From: Brevibacillus parabrevis
GTDB lineage: Bacteria; Bacillota; Bacilli; Brevibacillales; Brevibacillaceae
Length of the DNA stretch: 64,000 nt
Assembly: GCF_003710905.1 (NCBI RefSeq)
Contig: NZ_RHHV01000016.1
Location: 1 to 64,000, forward strand
Reading direction: 5' to 3'
Position 1 is the stretch's first letter; each line of letters opens with the position of its first letter. This document shows, in pieces, positions 43,671 to 52,516 of this stretch. The translations under genes were made by a program, and so were the position numbers. The notes under the pieces are model-generated. The model ran no database searches. It was not told the DNA's origin and was given only the letters and a program-made list of their open reading frames with translations.

Positions 43671-45380
43671 TTATGCCACCTGTCCTTTCTCCTGCTCTGT
43701 TCTTGCCGTGCGCTTGCGCAGTCTCGCGCTGATCCACTCCGCGCCTGCACGGGCGATGATGTTGAGGACGACAATCAATACCGACATGGCTGCCGCCGGG
43801 GCAATATCGCCCGCGTCATCCATATTGACGATGGAGACGGACGCCAGCTTGAAATCCGCCGCGTACAAAAACACGACCGCCGAGATCGTCACCATCGCGT
43901 TGATGAAAAAGTACACGAGCATTTCGATGATCGCAGGCATGCAGACCGGAACGGTCACCCGCCAAAACAGCTTCATTTGCCCGATGCCCATCGACTCGGC
44001 TGCCTGCTCGAACTCCGGATCGAGCTTTTTCAGCGCGGTTGTTGCCGTGATGAAGCCTACCGCGAAAAAGTGAATGACGTTGGCCAAAATCAAAATCCAG
44101 AGCGAGCCGTACAGACCGTGCAGCGGGTTGGCCGGATTGTTGAAAAAGAAAATGTAGGCCAGACCGATCACAAGTCCGGGAAGCGCCAAAGGAAGAATCG
44201 ACAGAAAGTACCCTGCCTGGCGCAGCCCCTTCCACACCTGCGACTTTTCAATCGCATACGCGGCGACAAACGTCACGCATGTGCCGATCACCGCCGTCAA
44301 TACAGCGACGACAATGCTGTTCCACAACGGCTCGATACCTTCTCCTGCGACATTGGAAAAATCGTAGTGAACCAAGCTAAAGTCGAGATTGTACGGCCAC
44401 ACCTGAATGAAGGAAGCCAGAACCACTGTCGCCATCAGCAAGAGCAAAAATCCGCTGACGCCCAGGCAAACAACCGTATAAAACAGGTCGCGCCAGCCGT
44501 TTGCCTTGATCCGGTACTCTTTGGACTTGGCTGTGACGGCTGCATGCTGCTTGCGCTCCACGATTCTGTCCACGATAAACGCCACGAGCGCCGGGATGAT
44601 CAGCAGCAGTCCCACGGTAGCTCCCATCGTCATGTTTTGCTGCCCGATGACTTGCTTGTAAATATCGGTGGCCAGCACGGAAAACTGTCCGCCCACTACT
44701 TTTGGCGCCCCGAAGTCGGTAAACGAAAGCGTGAAACAGACGAAGCAGGCGCTGACGATCCCGTATTTGACGCCGGGAAGCGTGACCGTCATCAATTTGC
44801 GCACATGTCCGGCGCCGAGCGTATCCGCCGCTTCGTATAGCTGGTAGTCGGCAAAGGCGAGCGAGACAGCCAAAATCAGGTACGCCTGCGGAAACACGTA
44901 GACGATTTCCGCCAAAACGATCCCGACTGGCCCGTACAGATCCACGTCCCACTGAAACGGCAGCAAGCCGAAAATCCCCGTCGTCACCAGCCCCTGATTG
45001 CCGAACAAATACGTCAAGGCAATCCCGTGCATCATCGTCGGTGCGAACAGCGGAAGCAGCGCGACCGCCCGGTAGAAGCCTTTTCCCCGGATGCCGCTGC
45101 GCGTCAGGGCATAGGCGAACAAAAAGGCGAGTGAAACGGCGATTGCCGTAGTCATGGAGGAAATATACAGCGTGTTGTGAAGCGACTGCGACAGCGCTGG
45201 AGTGGAAAAGTAGGTGATGAAGTTATCCCAGCCGACGAACAGGCCATTTTTGTCGTAAAACGCTTTGGAAAACAATTGGATGAGCGGCAGCAGCACGCTG
45301 GCAGACAGCCCGGCCACGACGAGCACCATCAGCCACTTTTGCCCCGCCTTGCCTTTTGGCGCGGTAACAACTCCGTTCAT
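43671..45380 (-). CDS. 2-Aminoethylphosphonate ABC transporter permease (fused two-domain)
   Basis: A 569-residue membrane protein with about twelve helices, made of two tandem binding-protein-dependent permease domains. Each has an EAA-type loop (YEAADTLGAGHVRKLMTVTLPG and FEQAAESMGIGQMKLFWRVTVP). This fused form corresponds to the PhnU2 type of AEP permease. ATG 45380 lies 8 nt from GGGGG; a GTG at 45389 that overlaps the upstream stop is also possible. It sits between the ATPase gene and phnX. Confidence 0.9.
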   Translation of the reverse strand: MNGVVTAPKGKAGQKWLMVLVVAGLSASVLLPLIQLFSKAFYDKNGLFVGWDNFITYFSTPALSQSLHNTLYISSMTTAIAVSLAFLFAYALTRSGIRGKGFYRAVALLPLFAPTMMHGIALTYLFGNQGLVTTGIFGLLPFQWDVDLYGPVGIVLAEIVYVFPQAYLILAVSLAFADYQLYEAADTLGAGHVRKLMTVTLPGVKYGIVSACFVCFTLSFTDFGAPKVVGGQFSVLATDIYKQVIGQQNMTMGATVGLLLIIPALVAFIVDRIVERKQHAAVTAKSKEYRIKANGWRDLFYTVVCLGVSGFLLLLMATVVLASFIQVWPYNLDFSLVHYDFSNVAGEGIEPLWNSIVVAVLTAVIGTCVTFVAAYAIEKSQVWKGLRQAGYFLSILPLALPGLVIGLAYIFFFNNPANPLHGLYGSLWILILANVIHFFAVGFITATTALKKLDPEFEQAAESMGIGQMKLFWRVTVPVCMPAIIEMLVYFFINAMVTISAVVFLYAADFKLASVSIVNMDDAGDIAPAAAMSVLIVVLNIIARAGAEWISARLRKRTARTEQEKGQVA

Positions 45381-45385
45381 TGCGC

Positions 45386-46435
45386 TCACCCCCGTCCTGC
45401 GCTGACGTCTGCCTGCTCAAAAGAAAGCAGATTTTCCAGCGGGAACTCCAGCCACACTTTTTGCCCGCGCACAAGCCCCAGCTTGCGGGCCTGGGTCGCC
45501 AACAGATCGAGCGTCAGCACGTCAGTCGCGCTCTGACCGCTCTCTTCCCAGGCGAGAAACATCCGGTAAAAGGAACCGCGAAACTCCATCTCGGAAATGA
45601 TTGCCGGGATGCCGCACTCCGATTCGTCCGGCAAAAGCCGCACATGCTCGGGACGGATGGCGAACAATCGCTGGTTGTCTGCTTGCTTGTGCTCAAAGCG
45701 ATCGGGAGCAAAAAAGTTGATCGCTCCGATAAAATCGGCGACGAACGGGTTGGCAGGCTTGTTGTACACTTCTTCCGGCGTACCCACCTGCACGACCTCG
45801 CCGTGATTCATCACGACGATCTTGTCTGCCATGGTCAGCGCTTCCTCCTGATCGTGCGTGACCATGACCGTAGTCATTCCGTATTGTTCATGCAAACGGC
45901 GAATCTCCCGACGCAGCTTTTGCCTTACTTTTGCGTCCAGCGCGGACAACGGCTCGTCCAGCAGCAGCACATCAGGCGACAGCGCAATAGCCCGCGCCAA
46001 GGCAATCCGCTGTTGTTGGCCGCCCGAGAGCTGTCCGGGATATTTGGCGGCGGCATGAGACAAATCCACCATGTCCAGCGCCTCTTCTACTTTGGCGGCA
46101 ATCGCTTTTTTGCCCAGCTTTTTCTCCTCTAGCCCAAAGGCGATATTTTGCGCCGCAGTCAAATTGGGAAACAACGCATAAGACTGGAACATCATCGCGA
46201 TGTTGCGTTTGGCCGGAGACAGAGAGGTAATCTCCCTGCCGTCCACAATCATCCGGCCTGTTGTCGGTTGCTCCAATCCTGCCAGCATTCTCAGTAATGT
46301 CGTTTTGCCGCAGCCGCTGGGGCCGAGCAGACAGACAAATTCATTTTTGTCGATATCGATGGAGATGTGCTCCAAAGCGGCAAACAAACCGAAACGTTTA
46401 CTGACCCCTTGAATGGATAGATAGGATGGTGTCAT
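45386..46435 (-). CDS. 2-Aminoethylphosphonate ABC transporter ATPase
   Basis: A 349-residue ATPase: Walker A GPSGCGKTT, signature LSGGQQQRIALARA, Walker B VLLLDEPLSALD, H-loop VTHDQEEAL, and a C-terminal TOBE-like domain from about 240. The start is ATG 46435 after GAGGAGA; a longer frame to 46492 overlaps the binding-protein gene and has no site. It supplies energy to the fused permease and corresponds to the PhnT2 type of AEP importers. Confidence 0.9.
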   Translation of the reverse strand: MTPSYLSIQGVSKRFGLFAALEHISIDIDKNEFVCLLGPSGCGKTTLLRMLAGLEQPTTGRMIVDGREITSLSPAKRNIAMMFQSYALFPNLTAAQNIAFGLEEKKLGKKAIAAKVEEALDMVDLSHAAAKYPGQLSGGQQQRIALARAIALSPDVLLLDEPLSALDAKVRQKLRREIRRLHEQYGMTTVMVTHDQEEALTMADKIVVMNHGEVVQVGTPEEVYNKPANPFVADFIGAINFFAPDRFEHKQADNQRLFAIRPEHVRLLPDESECGIPAIISEMEFRGSFYRMFLAWEESGQSATDVLTLDLLATQARKLGLVRGQKVWLEFPLENLLSFEQADVSAGRG

Positions 46436-46452
46436 GCTGTTCTCCTCGCTGC

Positions 46453-47541
46453 TTACTTGGGTTCGCTTTTGGTCGCGTAGCGTTTTTCCCACTCAGCCAA
46501 AACTTTGTCGCGGTTTTCCGCCGCTTTTTTCAGGTCGAGCTTGACCAGCTGCGAGATCGGGTCTACGGAATAGCCTTCCGGCAGTGGCGCGCCGTCCTGC
46601 TTCACGCTGACGATGGCATAGTTCTGGTTGTAGGCTTTCATCGCTTCATCCGTGATTGCCCAGTCGAGGAACAGTTTGGCCTCTGGTTTGATTTGCGCTT
46701 TTTTGATCAAGCCGTTCGCTTCCACGTCCCAGCCGGAGCCTTCTGTCGGGAAAACGACTTCCACGGGAGCGCCTTTTTTCTTCTCGGTAATGGAACGGTA
46801 GCCGAAGGAAATGCCGATCGGATACTCACCCGACGCCGCCATTTTCGCTGGCTTCGAGCCGGAATGCGTGTAAATCGCCATGTTCTCGTGCAGCTTGTCG
46901 AGGTAAGCCCAGCCTTCCTGCTCGCCTTTGAGCTGCATGATCCCGTTGACGGTCAACAGTCCTGTGCCGGACGAAGCCGGGTTCGGCATGACGATCAAGC
47001 CTTTGTACTCCGGTTTGATCAAATCTTCATAAGTGCGGGGGATCGGCAAGTTGCGCTTTTCCAGCTCTTTGGTGTTGACGGCAATCGCCGTTTCCCAGGC
47101 GTCAATCCCTACCCAGCTGGCAGGCTCTTTCGTATCTTTGAACTCAGGGGAGACACGCTCGATTCCTTTTGGCGAATAGCCTTCCAGCATTCCTTGCTGT
47201 TCCAGTACCAAAAGGCTTGTCGCCGCTGTACCCCAGACGACGTCTGCTTGCGGATTGTCTTTTTCCGCCAACAGCTTTGCCGTGATGATTCCGGTCGAAT
47301 CACGCACGATGTTGACCTTCACATCCGGGTACTTCGCTTTGAACGATTCCAGGTACGTCTTGATCTGGTCGTCCTCCAGCGCGGTATAAACGGTAATCGC
47401 TCCCGAAGCAGCTTGCTGTTGGCCCGCCTGACTTGCCCCCGCTCCTTGTGTGTTTGCTTGGGACTGTGGAGCTTGTCCGCATCCAGCCAAAAAGGCGATC
47501 GACAAAAAGGACGCAAGTAAAGGATAATGCCACTTTCTCAT
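46453..47541 (-). CDS. 2-Aminoethylphosphonate-binding lipoprotein of ABC transporter
   Basis: A 362-residue extracellular binding lipoprotein (lipobox LAGC) of the Fe3+/AEP type: [40 protein letters not shown] and [13 protein letters not shown]. First gene of the operon, followed by ATPase, permease, phnX and phnW, which identify the substrate as 2-aminoethylphosphonate. ATG 47541 follows GGGGAGAG. The fold is shared with ferric-ion binding proteins, so context decides the call. Confidence 0.9.
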   Translation of the reverse strand: MRKWHYPLLASFLSIAFLAGCGQAPQSQANTQGAGASQAGQQQAASGAITVYTALEDDQIKTYLESFKAKYPDVKVNIVRDSTGIITAKLLAEKDNPQADVVWGTAATSLLVLEQQGMLEGYSPKGIERVSPEFKDTKEPASWVGIDAWETAIAVNTKELEKRNLPIPRTYEDLIKPEYKGLIVMPNPASSGTGLLTVNGIMQLKGEQEGWAYLDKLHENMAIYTHSGSKPAKMAASGEYPIGISFGYRSITEKKKGAPVEVVFPTEGSGWDVEANGLIKKAQIKPEAKLFLDWAITDEAMKAYNQNYAIVSVKQDGAPLPEGYSVDPISQLVKLDLKKAAENRDKVLAEWEKRYATKSEPK

Positions 47542-47941
47542 TGAGAATCTCTCCCCTGTGTGGAATATTCATTTCCTGACCTCACGTCCCATCTTACGGG
47601 CCTAATATTAAGTGGATGTGAATCCAGCGTAAAGGAATTGTTTTTAAGTGGTTTTTGTTTGTTTTAGTTGTGTCATTCTTTTCCTGCCCTCGCCTGGTTG
47701 ACGAATGTCTCGCACAGATGGCAGCGAGCTGGATTTTCAACACATCTTCCGGTTGCTCAAAAGAGAGGTCCCCCTAAAAACGCTGGCTGCAAAATAAATA
47801 GCCCCGCTCCTCCATGCCATCAGGCAAAGAGAAACGGAGCCTTCTTTTTTCTGTGAAAAATGTCTCGCTGTTTTTCATGACATGGGCTGTGGCCGCTTGC
47901 GCTTGCGGTCAATCAAACGGTCATGACCGTTTTGTTTGCAC
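47542..47941. other. Intergenic region upstream of the phosphonate operon
   Basis: These 400 bases hold the possible operon promoter at 47605-47633, a weak hairpin near 47800-47850 followed by T6 on the plus strand, and a palindrome AAACGGTCATGACCGTTT near 47915-47935 that may end the transcript from 47942-48265. No gene is seen. Confidence 0.45.
47605..47633 (-). promoter_or_regulatory. Possible promoter of the phosphonate operon
   Basis: Minus-strand TTTACG (47628-47633) and TAATAT (47605-47610) are spaced by 17 nt, about 65 nt upstream of the first start codon. Both boxes match only moderately, so this is tentative. Confidence 0.35.
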
Positions 47942-48265
47942 TTACAAGGTGTAGTCGCGCTCTACCTTGCAAATGCGCGTGATGTAATGGCCGTACCACA
48001 TCTGTCTTCCTTTTTCCTGTGCCACCCGGTGCTCCTCGTTCCGCTTCCATTCGCGAATCGCTTCCAGCGAGGCCCAGTAGGAAACAGTAATCCCGAAGCC
48101 GGATTCGTCGCGGACGCTCTCTACCCCCAGGTACCCGGGTTGCTCCGCAGCCAGCTCCACCATCCGGTCCGCCATCTCCCCGTACCCTTGATCTCCCGCT
48201 GTTCGCTGGGAGGAAAAGATGACGGCGTAGTAAGGCGGTTTCGGGGTCTGTGCAAAAGGATTCAT
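47942..48265 (-). CDS. Antibiotic-biosynthesis-monooxygenase (ABM) family small protein
   Basis: A 107-residue ferredoxin-like alpha/beta protein of the ABM type: YYAVIFSSQR, MVELAAEQPGYLGVESVR, FGITVSYWASLEAIREWKRNEEH. Such proteins include small cofactor-free monooxygenases and haem-degrading enzymes; the substrate cannot be told. ATG 48265 follows GGGAGAG and is 2 nt from the stop of the racemase-family gene, so the two are one transcript. Confidence 0.85.
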   Translation of the reverse strand: MNPFAQTPKPPYYAVIFSSQRTAGDQGYGEMADRMVELAAEQPGYLGVESVRDESGFGITVSYWASLEAIREWKRNEEHRVAQEKGRQMWYGHYITRICKVERDYTL

Positions 48266-48267
48266 GC

Positions 48268-48972
48268 TTACTCTCCCGCTTTCAGCAAAGCCGCTTCTAC
48301 CGCTGCCTGCGCATGAATGAGCGATGTATCAAAAACGGGAACCTCGCAATCGTTGGCCGAAATCAGCAAGCCGACCTCTGTACAGCCGAGAATGACACCT
48401 TCTGCTCCTTCGCTGATGAGACGGTTGATGATTTTCATATACTCGCTCTTTGATTCCTCACGAATGATTCCCCGGCACAGCTCTTGGTAAATGACGTCAT
48501 GCACGATTTTGCGTTCCTGCTCATCAGGTATGAGCACTTCAATGCCGTGAAGCTCGCGCAGACGATCCGTGTAAAAGGATTCTTCCATCGTAAAGCGGGT
48601 AGCAAGCAGGGCGACCCGCTTGATTCCTTGCACGGTTATCGCTTTTCCCGCCGCATCGGCAATGTGCAAAAAGGGCAGCTTCGTCGCGTCCTCGATATAA
48701 GACGCCAGCTTGTGCATCGTATTGGTGCACAGAACGATCAGATCGGCACCTGCCGCCTCCAAACTCCGCGCTGCTTCTGCCATCTGCTCTCCCGCCTCGT
48801 CCCAGCGACCATCGCTCTGCATGTCTGCGATTTCGGCAAAATCAACGGAATACATGATGCTTTTGGCGGAATGCAGCCCACCCAGTCGTTCTTTTACAGC
48901 TTCGTTGATCAGTCGATAGTACACGTGAGAAGACTCCCAGCTCATGCCGCCGATTAATCCGATCTTTTTCAT
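48268..48972 (-). CDS. Aspartate/glutamate racemase family protein
   Basis: A 234-residue protein of the Asp/Glu/hydantoin racemase superfamily with both catalytic cysteines: LIVLCTNTMHK and GVILGCTEVGLL. The opening KKIGLIGGMSWESSHVYYRLINE is typical of aspartate racemases. The start is ATG 48972 behind AAAGGAG; a frame to 49026 has no such site. Cofactor-independent racemisation of an amino acid is expected; the substrate is not certain. Confidence 0.9.
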   Translation of the reverse strand: MKKIGLIGGMSWESSHVYYRLINEAVKERLGGLHSAKSIMYSVDFAEIADMQSDGRWDEAGEQMAEAARSLEAAGADLIVLCTNTMHKLASYIEDATKLPFLHIADAAGKAITVQGIKRVALLATRFTMEESFYTDRLRELHGIEVLIPDEQERKIVHDVIYQELCRGIIREESKSEYMKIINRLISEGAEGVILGCTEVGLLISANDCEVPVFDTSLIHAQAAVEAALLKAGE

Positions 48973-49093
48973 GTTTTTCGCTCCTTTGTCTGCCATCCGT
49001 TTTGATCGCTTTTCCGGAAAATTCATTCCAAGTGTGGCAAAAGGTCAGAATCGTTTCGCCAGTGCAAGCGCAGGCGCACATCCTGCCTCTTTT

Positions 49094-49984
49094 CTAATGC
49101 CGTTCTGTTTCCTTTGCCGCGCTGCACGCTGCTTCCCCCACTTGGCGAAAACGCGTGCGCAACAACGCATTTGCCCTGCCTGTGTTCAGCGAGGTATCCA
49201 GCGGAATCCCTTTTTCCCTGGCTTCTTCTGCATCCAGGCGATCCTCTGTCACTAGGCGAGAGTCAAGTCCGAGCGCTTTTGCCAGCGTGACAGCAAAAGA
49301 ATAATAGCTTTCTTTTTGCGCGGGACCGAGGTGCAGCGTCCCGACGAAAGAGCTGTCGGCCAATTCCTTGATCGCTTGAGCGGCATCCTGTACATGCAAA
49401 AACGTTTTGAACAAATTGCTCGTACGGGTGATCGGTCGGCCAGCGGCAAGCTCCTGGCGAATCGTCGCCGCTCTTTTGTCCCATTTGCCCAGGGAATTGC
49501 AGCCGTAGAGCGGGCCGATGCGAACGATGACATGCTGTTCGCGGCGTTGCCGGACAAGCTCTTCCCCCAGCCATTTTGCCCGCGAGTAACGAGCCAGCGG
49601 ATTGCGTTCAGAGAGCATCAGCGGCTGGTCTTCCTCCGCAAAAGCACCCGTCCCTTGTCCGAAAATGCCGTCAGAGGAAATGAAAATGACTCGGCTCTTT
49701 GGCGGCAGATGCGCCTGCAAAATGTCCAAACCTTCTGTAATCAGAGCATGCTCATCGGTCGCGCTCATCAACGCCCAGATGACGATCTCCGGCGCAAAGT
49801 CCGCAAGCAATGCGGCAAACGCTGCGGGATGAGTGACGTCGACCTGCACGAGCTGCTCTCCTGTTGGCGGAGCAGAATAACACGTGCCGACAACCTCGTT
49901 ATCTGCATCCTGCTGTAGCTCATGGAAAATTTGCGCTCCCAAATATCCACTGGCTCCCAGCAGCAACATACGCCGTTTTTTCAT
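49094..49984 (-). CDS. NAD-dependent epimerase/dTDP-4-dehydrorhamnose reductase-like protein
   Basis: A 296-residue extended short-chain dehydrogenase: Rossmann motif LLLGASGYLGAQIF, VIFISSDGIFGQGTG with the Ser, YSRAKWLGEE with the catalytic YxxxK, and VIVRIGPLYG. The pattern fits RmlD/sugar-nucleotide reductases, but the gene is not in a sugar cluster. The start is ATG 49984 after GGGGAGG. A fragment of a related gene lies just upstream at about 50040-50215. Confidence 0.85.
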   Translation of the reverse strand: MKKRRMLLLGASGYLGAQIFHELQQDADNEVVGTCYSAPPTGEQLVQVDVTHPAAFAALLADFAPEIVIWALMSATDEHALITEGLDILQAHLPPKSRVIFISSDGIFGQGTGAFAEEDQPLMLSERNPLARYSRAKWLGEELVRQRREQHVIVRIGPLYGCNSLGKWDKRAATIRQELAAGRPITRTSNLFKTFLHVQDAAQAIKELADSSFVGTLHLGPAQKESYYSFAVTLAKALGLDSRLVTEDRLDAEEAREKGIPLDTSLNTGRANALLRTRFRQVGEAACSAAKETERH

Positions 49985-50039
49985 GCCAGCCTCCCCTCTA
50001 CTCGCGGTTTCCAATATGCTCCAAGTCTACTATAGAAAC

Positions 50040-50215
50040 GCAGTTTGCGGAAATGGGAAAGTCGGCTTTTTCCGAACAAACTGCAAAAGCACCAGTTGCT
50101 TGCCCGAAAATGCCGTCAGAGGATATGCAGATGACCCGGCTCTTTTGCGACAGGAGCTTTAGCAAGGTATCCAGGGATTCGCGGTCGAATCGGGGAACCC
50201 CCTCCCTGATTTTAT
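50040..50215 (-). pseudogene. Decayed fragment of an epimerase-like gene
   Basis: The minus strand here encodes about 45 codons similar to residues in the middle of the protein encoded at 49094-49984: SLDTLLKLLSQKSRVICISS then DGIFGQATGAFA, against LDILQAHLPPKSRVIFISS and DGIFGQGTGAFA. The Rossmann N-terminus and everything after this stretch are missing. It is best read as the remnant of a tandem duplication or a paralogue. The exact ends are uncertain. Confidence 0.7.
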
Positions 50216-50386
50216 AATCCTAAATCTCCCGCATTAAGGGACTCCCAGTGCCGACTGATTTTCAAGGAATCATTTTCCTTTGTTATAGTCACTTGAGCCT
50301 CCTACTTCCTTTTTTATCCAAGGCACAAGTATTTTACGTTTTCCCATATAGAAAGGTTGCAAATAAAGAGTGTCCAGACAAACACC

Positions 50387-50427
50387 AAAAAGCTGTGACC
50401 CCGTTTCGGATCACAGCTTTTCTTTTT
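50387..50427. terminator. Terminator of the purine operon
   Basis: AAAAGCTGTGA (50387-50397) pairs with TCACAGCTTTT (50411-50421), giving an 11-bp stem with A and T tracts at both ends. It ends the operon that finishes with the NCS2 permease at 50443. Confidence 0.85.
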
Positions 50428-50442
50428 CGCAACGCAGCCAGC

Positions 50443-51996
50443 TTATGCCTTCGCGTCTTTTTCTTGCAGTTTGGCCAGCGGTGCGTTTTTGTCCAGCATG
50501 TATTTGCCGACAAAAATCGCTGCGACCATCAAGTACGAGTAGACGAACTGCATGGACGAATCTAGGGCAAAGCCGACCGTTGGCGAGTGGATGATGCCAA
50601 ACAAGGACAGAGCGGCCCCCGCCGCACCAGCGATTGCGCCCCGCAACGGCTTGTCTGTAATCGCAAAGATCGCGATGCACCCCCAGACCATGCTGCTGAT
50701 CGGCGCCCCGTTGCCAAGATGCATCAAACCGTTGTAGTAAACGCCTTTGTTCGCCATCACGTCCACCCCTACCTTGGCCCCGGTCGTTCCGGCAGCGGAC
50801 AGCACGTTATTGGTCAAGGTCAACGCCCAGTTGGCAATCCACGGGAACATGCAGATGAAGATGACCGGGACTTCCAGCTTCGGCGTCTCCCGCACGACCT
50901 GGTTGGCTGTGACGATCCCGATATAGACGAGAATCGGCACAATCGCCGCAACCGGAATGACCGCAAGCAAGAACGCCCCGATCCCGAACAGCGAGATGAT
51001 GAACATCGACAGGCCAGTCGCGACGGTATAGCCAATTCCGGCGCCGAGAGATTTCCAGCCGGCATGTCCAACGTACACAGTGACCGGGTACGGATTGCCG
51101 CAGAAGCAGCCGATGATCGAAGACAGGCCGTTGGCAAGCATCACTTGTCTTGTTTTGTACTCGTCGCCGGCAGCGTGCGCGCTTTCGATGTTTTCCAGGT
51201 CAAAGATGTAGTTGGCCAAGCCCAGCGGCACCGCAGACGCCAAGTAAGGCAGAGCGTGCGGGATGCCTTGGATCAGCGAGTCGACATGCACGGTCGGCGG
51301 ATTGAAGCCAAACGATTGCATCGATGCAGCAATCGCTGCCGGATCTTGCAAGCCAAATGCCCAGGCGAGAATCGTTCCAGTCGCCAGCAGCAAAAAGCCT
51401 GTAGGAATTTTCGCCAAAATCGGCTTTTTCCCGAACCAGTTCAAGAAAATGATGATGAGGACAGCAAACGCGACAACGGGCGTCTCGAACGATTGCAGCA
51501 TCGGATTCATCGCGAGCAAAAGCAGGCCAAGCCCGGACAAGCAAGAGAGCAGTACCGTTCTCGGAATCATGCGGCGGATCGTATCGCCCAAAAAGGAACC
51601 GATGACGAGAATCATCGCTTCAAAAAAGCACCAGACCAGGGCAATCTGAAAGGCAAACTCTGCATTTTTGGTAGACAGATAGACGGGCAAAATTACGAGA
51701 AACGTCACGGTAAAAATCGAAGGAGCGCTCGGGCCGGACGGCAGTGCCGTCACATCTTTTCTCCCGGTCGTTTTGGCGAGAAAATAACCGAACACAAAGT
51801 AGCAGATGCTGGCGAGAAAGATTCCGAGGCCGAACGCAGGAACGACGCGGCCGTACACGATCTCTTCCGGAAAGCCGACAACAAACAGCAACAAAGCGAT
51901 CATGGTCAGAAGGTTTGTCAAGTTGTTGGCAAGCAGGCCGAAGTACGCGGCCCAGTCACCCTTTTTCCACAGCAATCCTTGCAATGATTTATCCAT
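50443..51996 (-). CDS. NCS2-type purine/uracil-family permease
   Basis: A 517-residue membrane protein with about 12-14 helices of the nucleobase-ascorbate/xanthine-uracil permease superfamily (FGLLANNLTNLLTMIALLLF, TALPSGPSAPSIFTVTF, GNPYPVTVYVGHAGWKSLGAGIGY). It is the last gene of the purine operon; uptake of a purine such as guanine, xanthine or a related ring compound is likely. The exact substrate is not deducible. ATG 51996 follows GGGGTGAGG. Confidence 0.85.
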   Translation of the reverse strand: MDKSLQGLLWKKGDWAAYFGLLANNLTNLLTMIALLLFVVGFPEEIVYGRVVPAFGLGIFLASICYFVFGYFLAKTTGRKDVTALPSGPSAPSIFTVTFLVILPVYLSTKNAEFAFQIALVWCFFEAMILVIGSFLGDTIRRMIPRTVLLSCLSGLGLLLLAMNPMLQSFETPVVAFAVLIIIFLNWFGKKPILAKIPTGFLLLATGTILAWAFGLQDPAAIAASMQSFGFNPPTVHVDSLIQGIPHALPYLASAVPLGLANYIFDLENIESAHAAGDEYKTRQVMLANGLSSIIGCFCGNPYPVTVYVGHAGWKSLGAGIGYTVATGLSMFIISLFGIGAFLLAVIPVAAIVPILVYIGIVTANQVVRETPKLEVPVIFICMFPWIANWALTLTNNVLSAAGTTGAKVGVDVMANKGVYYNGLMHLGNGAPISSMVWGCIAIFAITDKPLRGAIAGAAGAALSLFGIIHSPTVGFALDSSMQFVYSYLMVAAIFVGKYMLDKNAPLAKLQEKDAKA

Positions 51997-52032
51997 GCTG
52001 CCTCACCCCAACTGTTTTCTTTGAAATGGCGA

Positions 52033-52497
52033 TTACTTTTGCGTTTTGTTCAGCTCGTGGAAGTACGTAAACAGGTGATCGCAATCCTCGCGCTTCTCCA
52101 CCTTGATCATGTTCAGGACGCTCTTGTCCTTGCCAGTCAAGTAGTCGCGCAAGTGCATATCGGAAAAGCCGTGCTCATGCGCATCGTGAGAAGTCGAGCA
52201 ATAGTGGACGACCTTGATGCCGGACCAGATGATCGCGCCTACGCACATCGGGCAAGGTTCGCACGTGGCGTAAATCTCGCAACCTTCCAGATTCATCGTG
52301 CCAAGCGTTTTGCACGCTTCGCGGATCGCGACCATCTCGGCATGCTGGGACGGGTCCATATCCGCCATCATCCGGTTGCTGCACACCGCGATAATTTCAT
52401 CGCCGCGCACGACAGCCGCTCCGAACGGCCCGCCGATTTTGTTTTCCATCCCTTCGATAGTTTTCTCTACAGCCAGTTTCATGTAATCCACGATCAT
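52033..52497 (-). CDS. Guanine deaminase-like nucleoside/nucleobase deaminase
   Basis: A 154-residue cytidine-deaminase-fold enzyme with HAEMVAIREA (zinc-ligand His and catalytic Glu) and CEPCPMCVGAIIWSGI (two zinc-ligand Cys). The length and the aromatic C-terminus fit bacterial guanine deaminases (GuaD-type), which convert guanine to xanthine and ammonia. Start ATG 52497 follows AAGGAGG. Position between a carbamate kinase and a purine permease supports a purine substrate over tRNA adenosine. Confidence 0.82.
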   Translation of the reverse strand: MIVDYMKLAVEKTIEGMENKIGGPFGAAVVRGDEIIAVCSNRMMADMDPSQHAEMVAIREACKTLGTMNLEGCEIYATCEPCPMCVGAIIWSGIKVVHYCSTSHDAHEHGFSDMHLRDYLTGKDKSVLNMIKVEKREDCDHLFTYFHELNKTQK

Positions 52498-52516
52498 GCG
52501 TCCTCCTTGCATCGGG

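Noticed and set aside
42957..44840. Long plus-strand frame over phnX and the AEP permease
   Set aside because: It is antisense to two clearly identified genes and shows no protein-like pattern.
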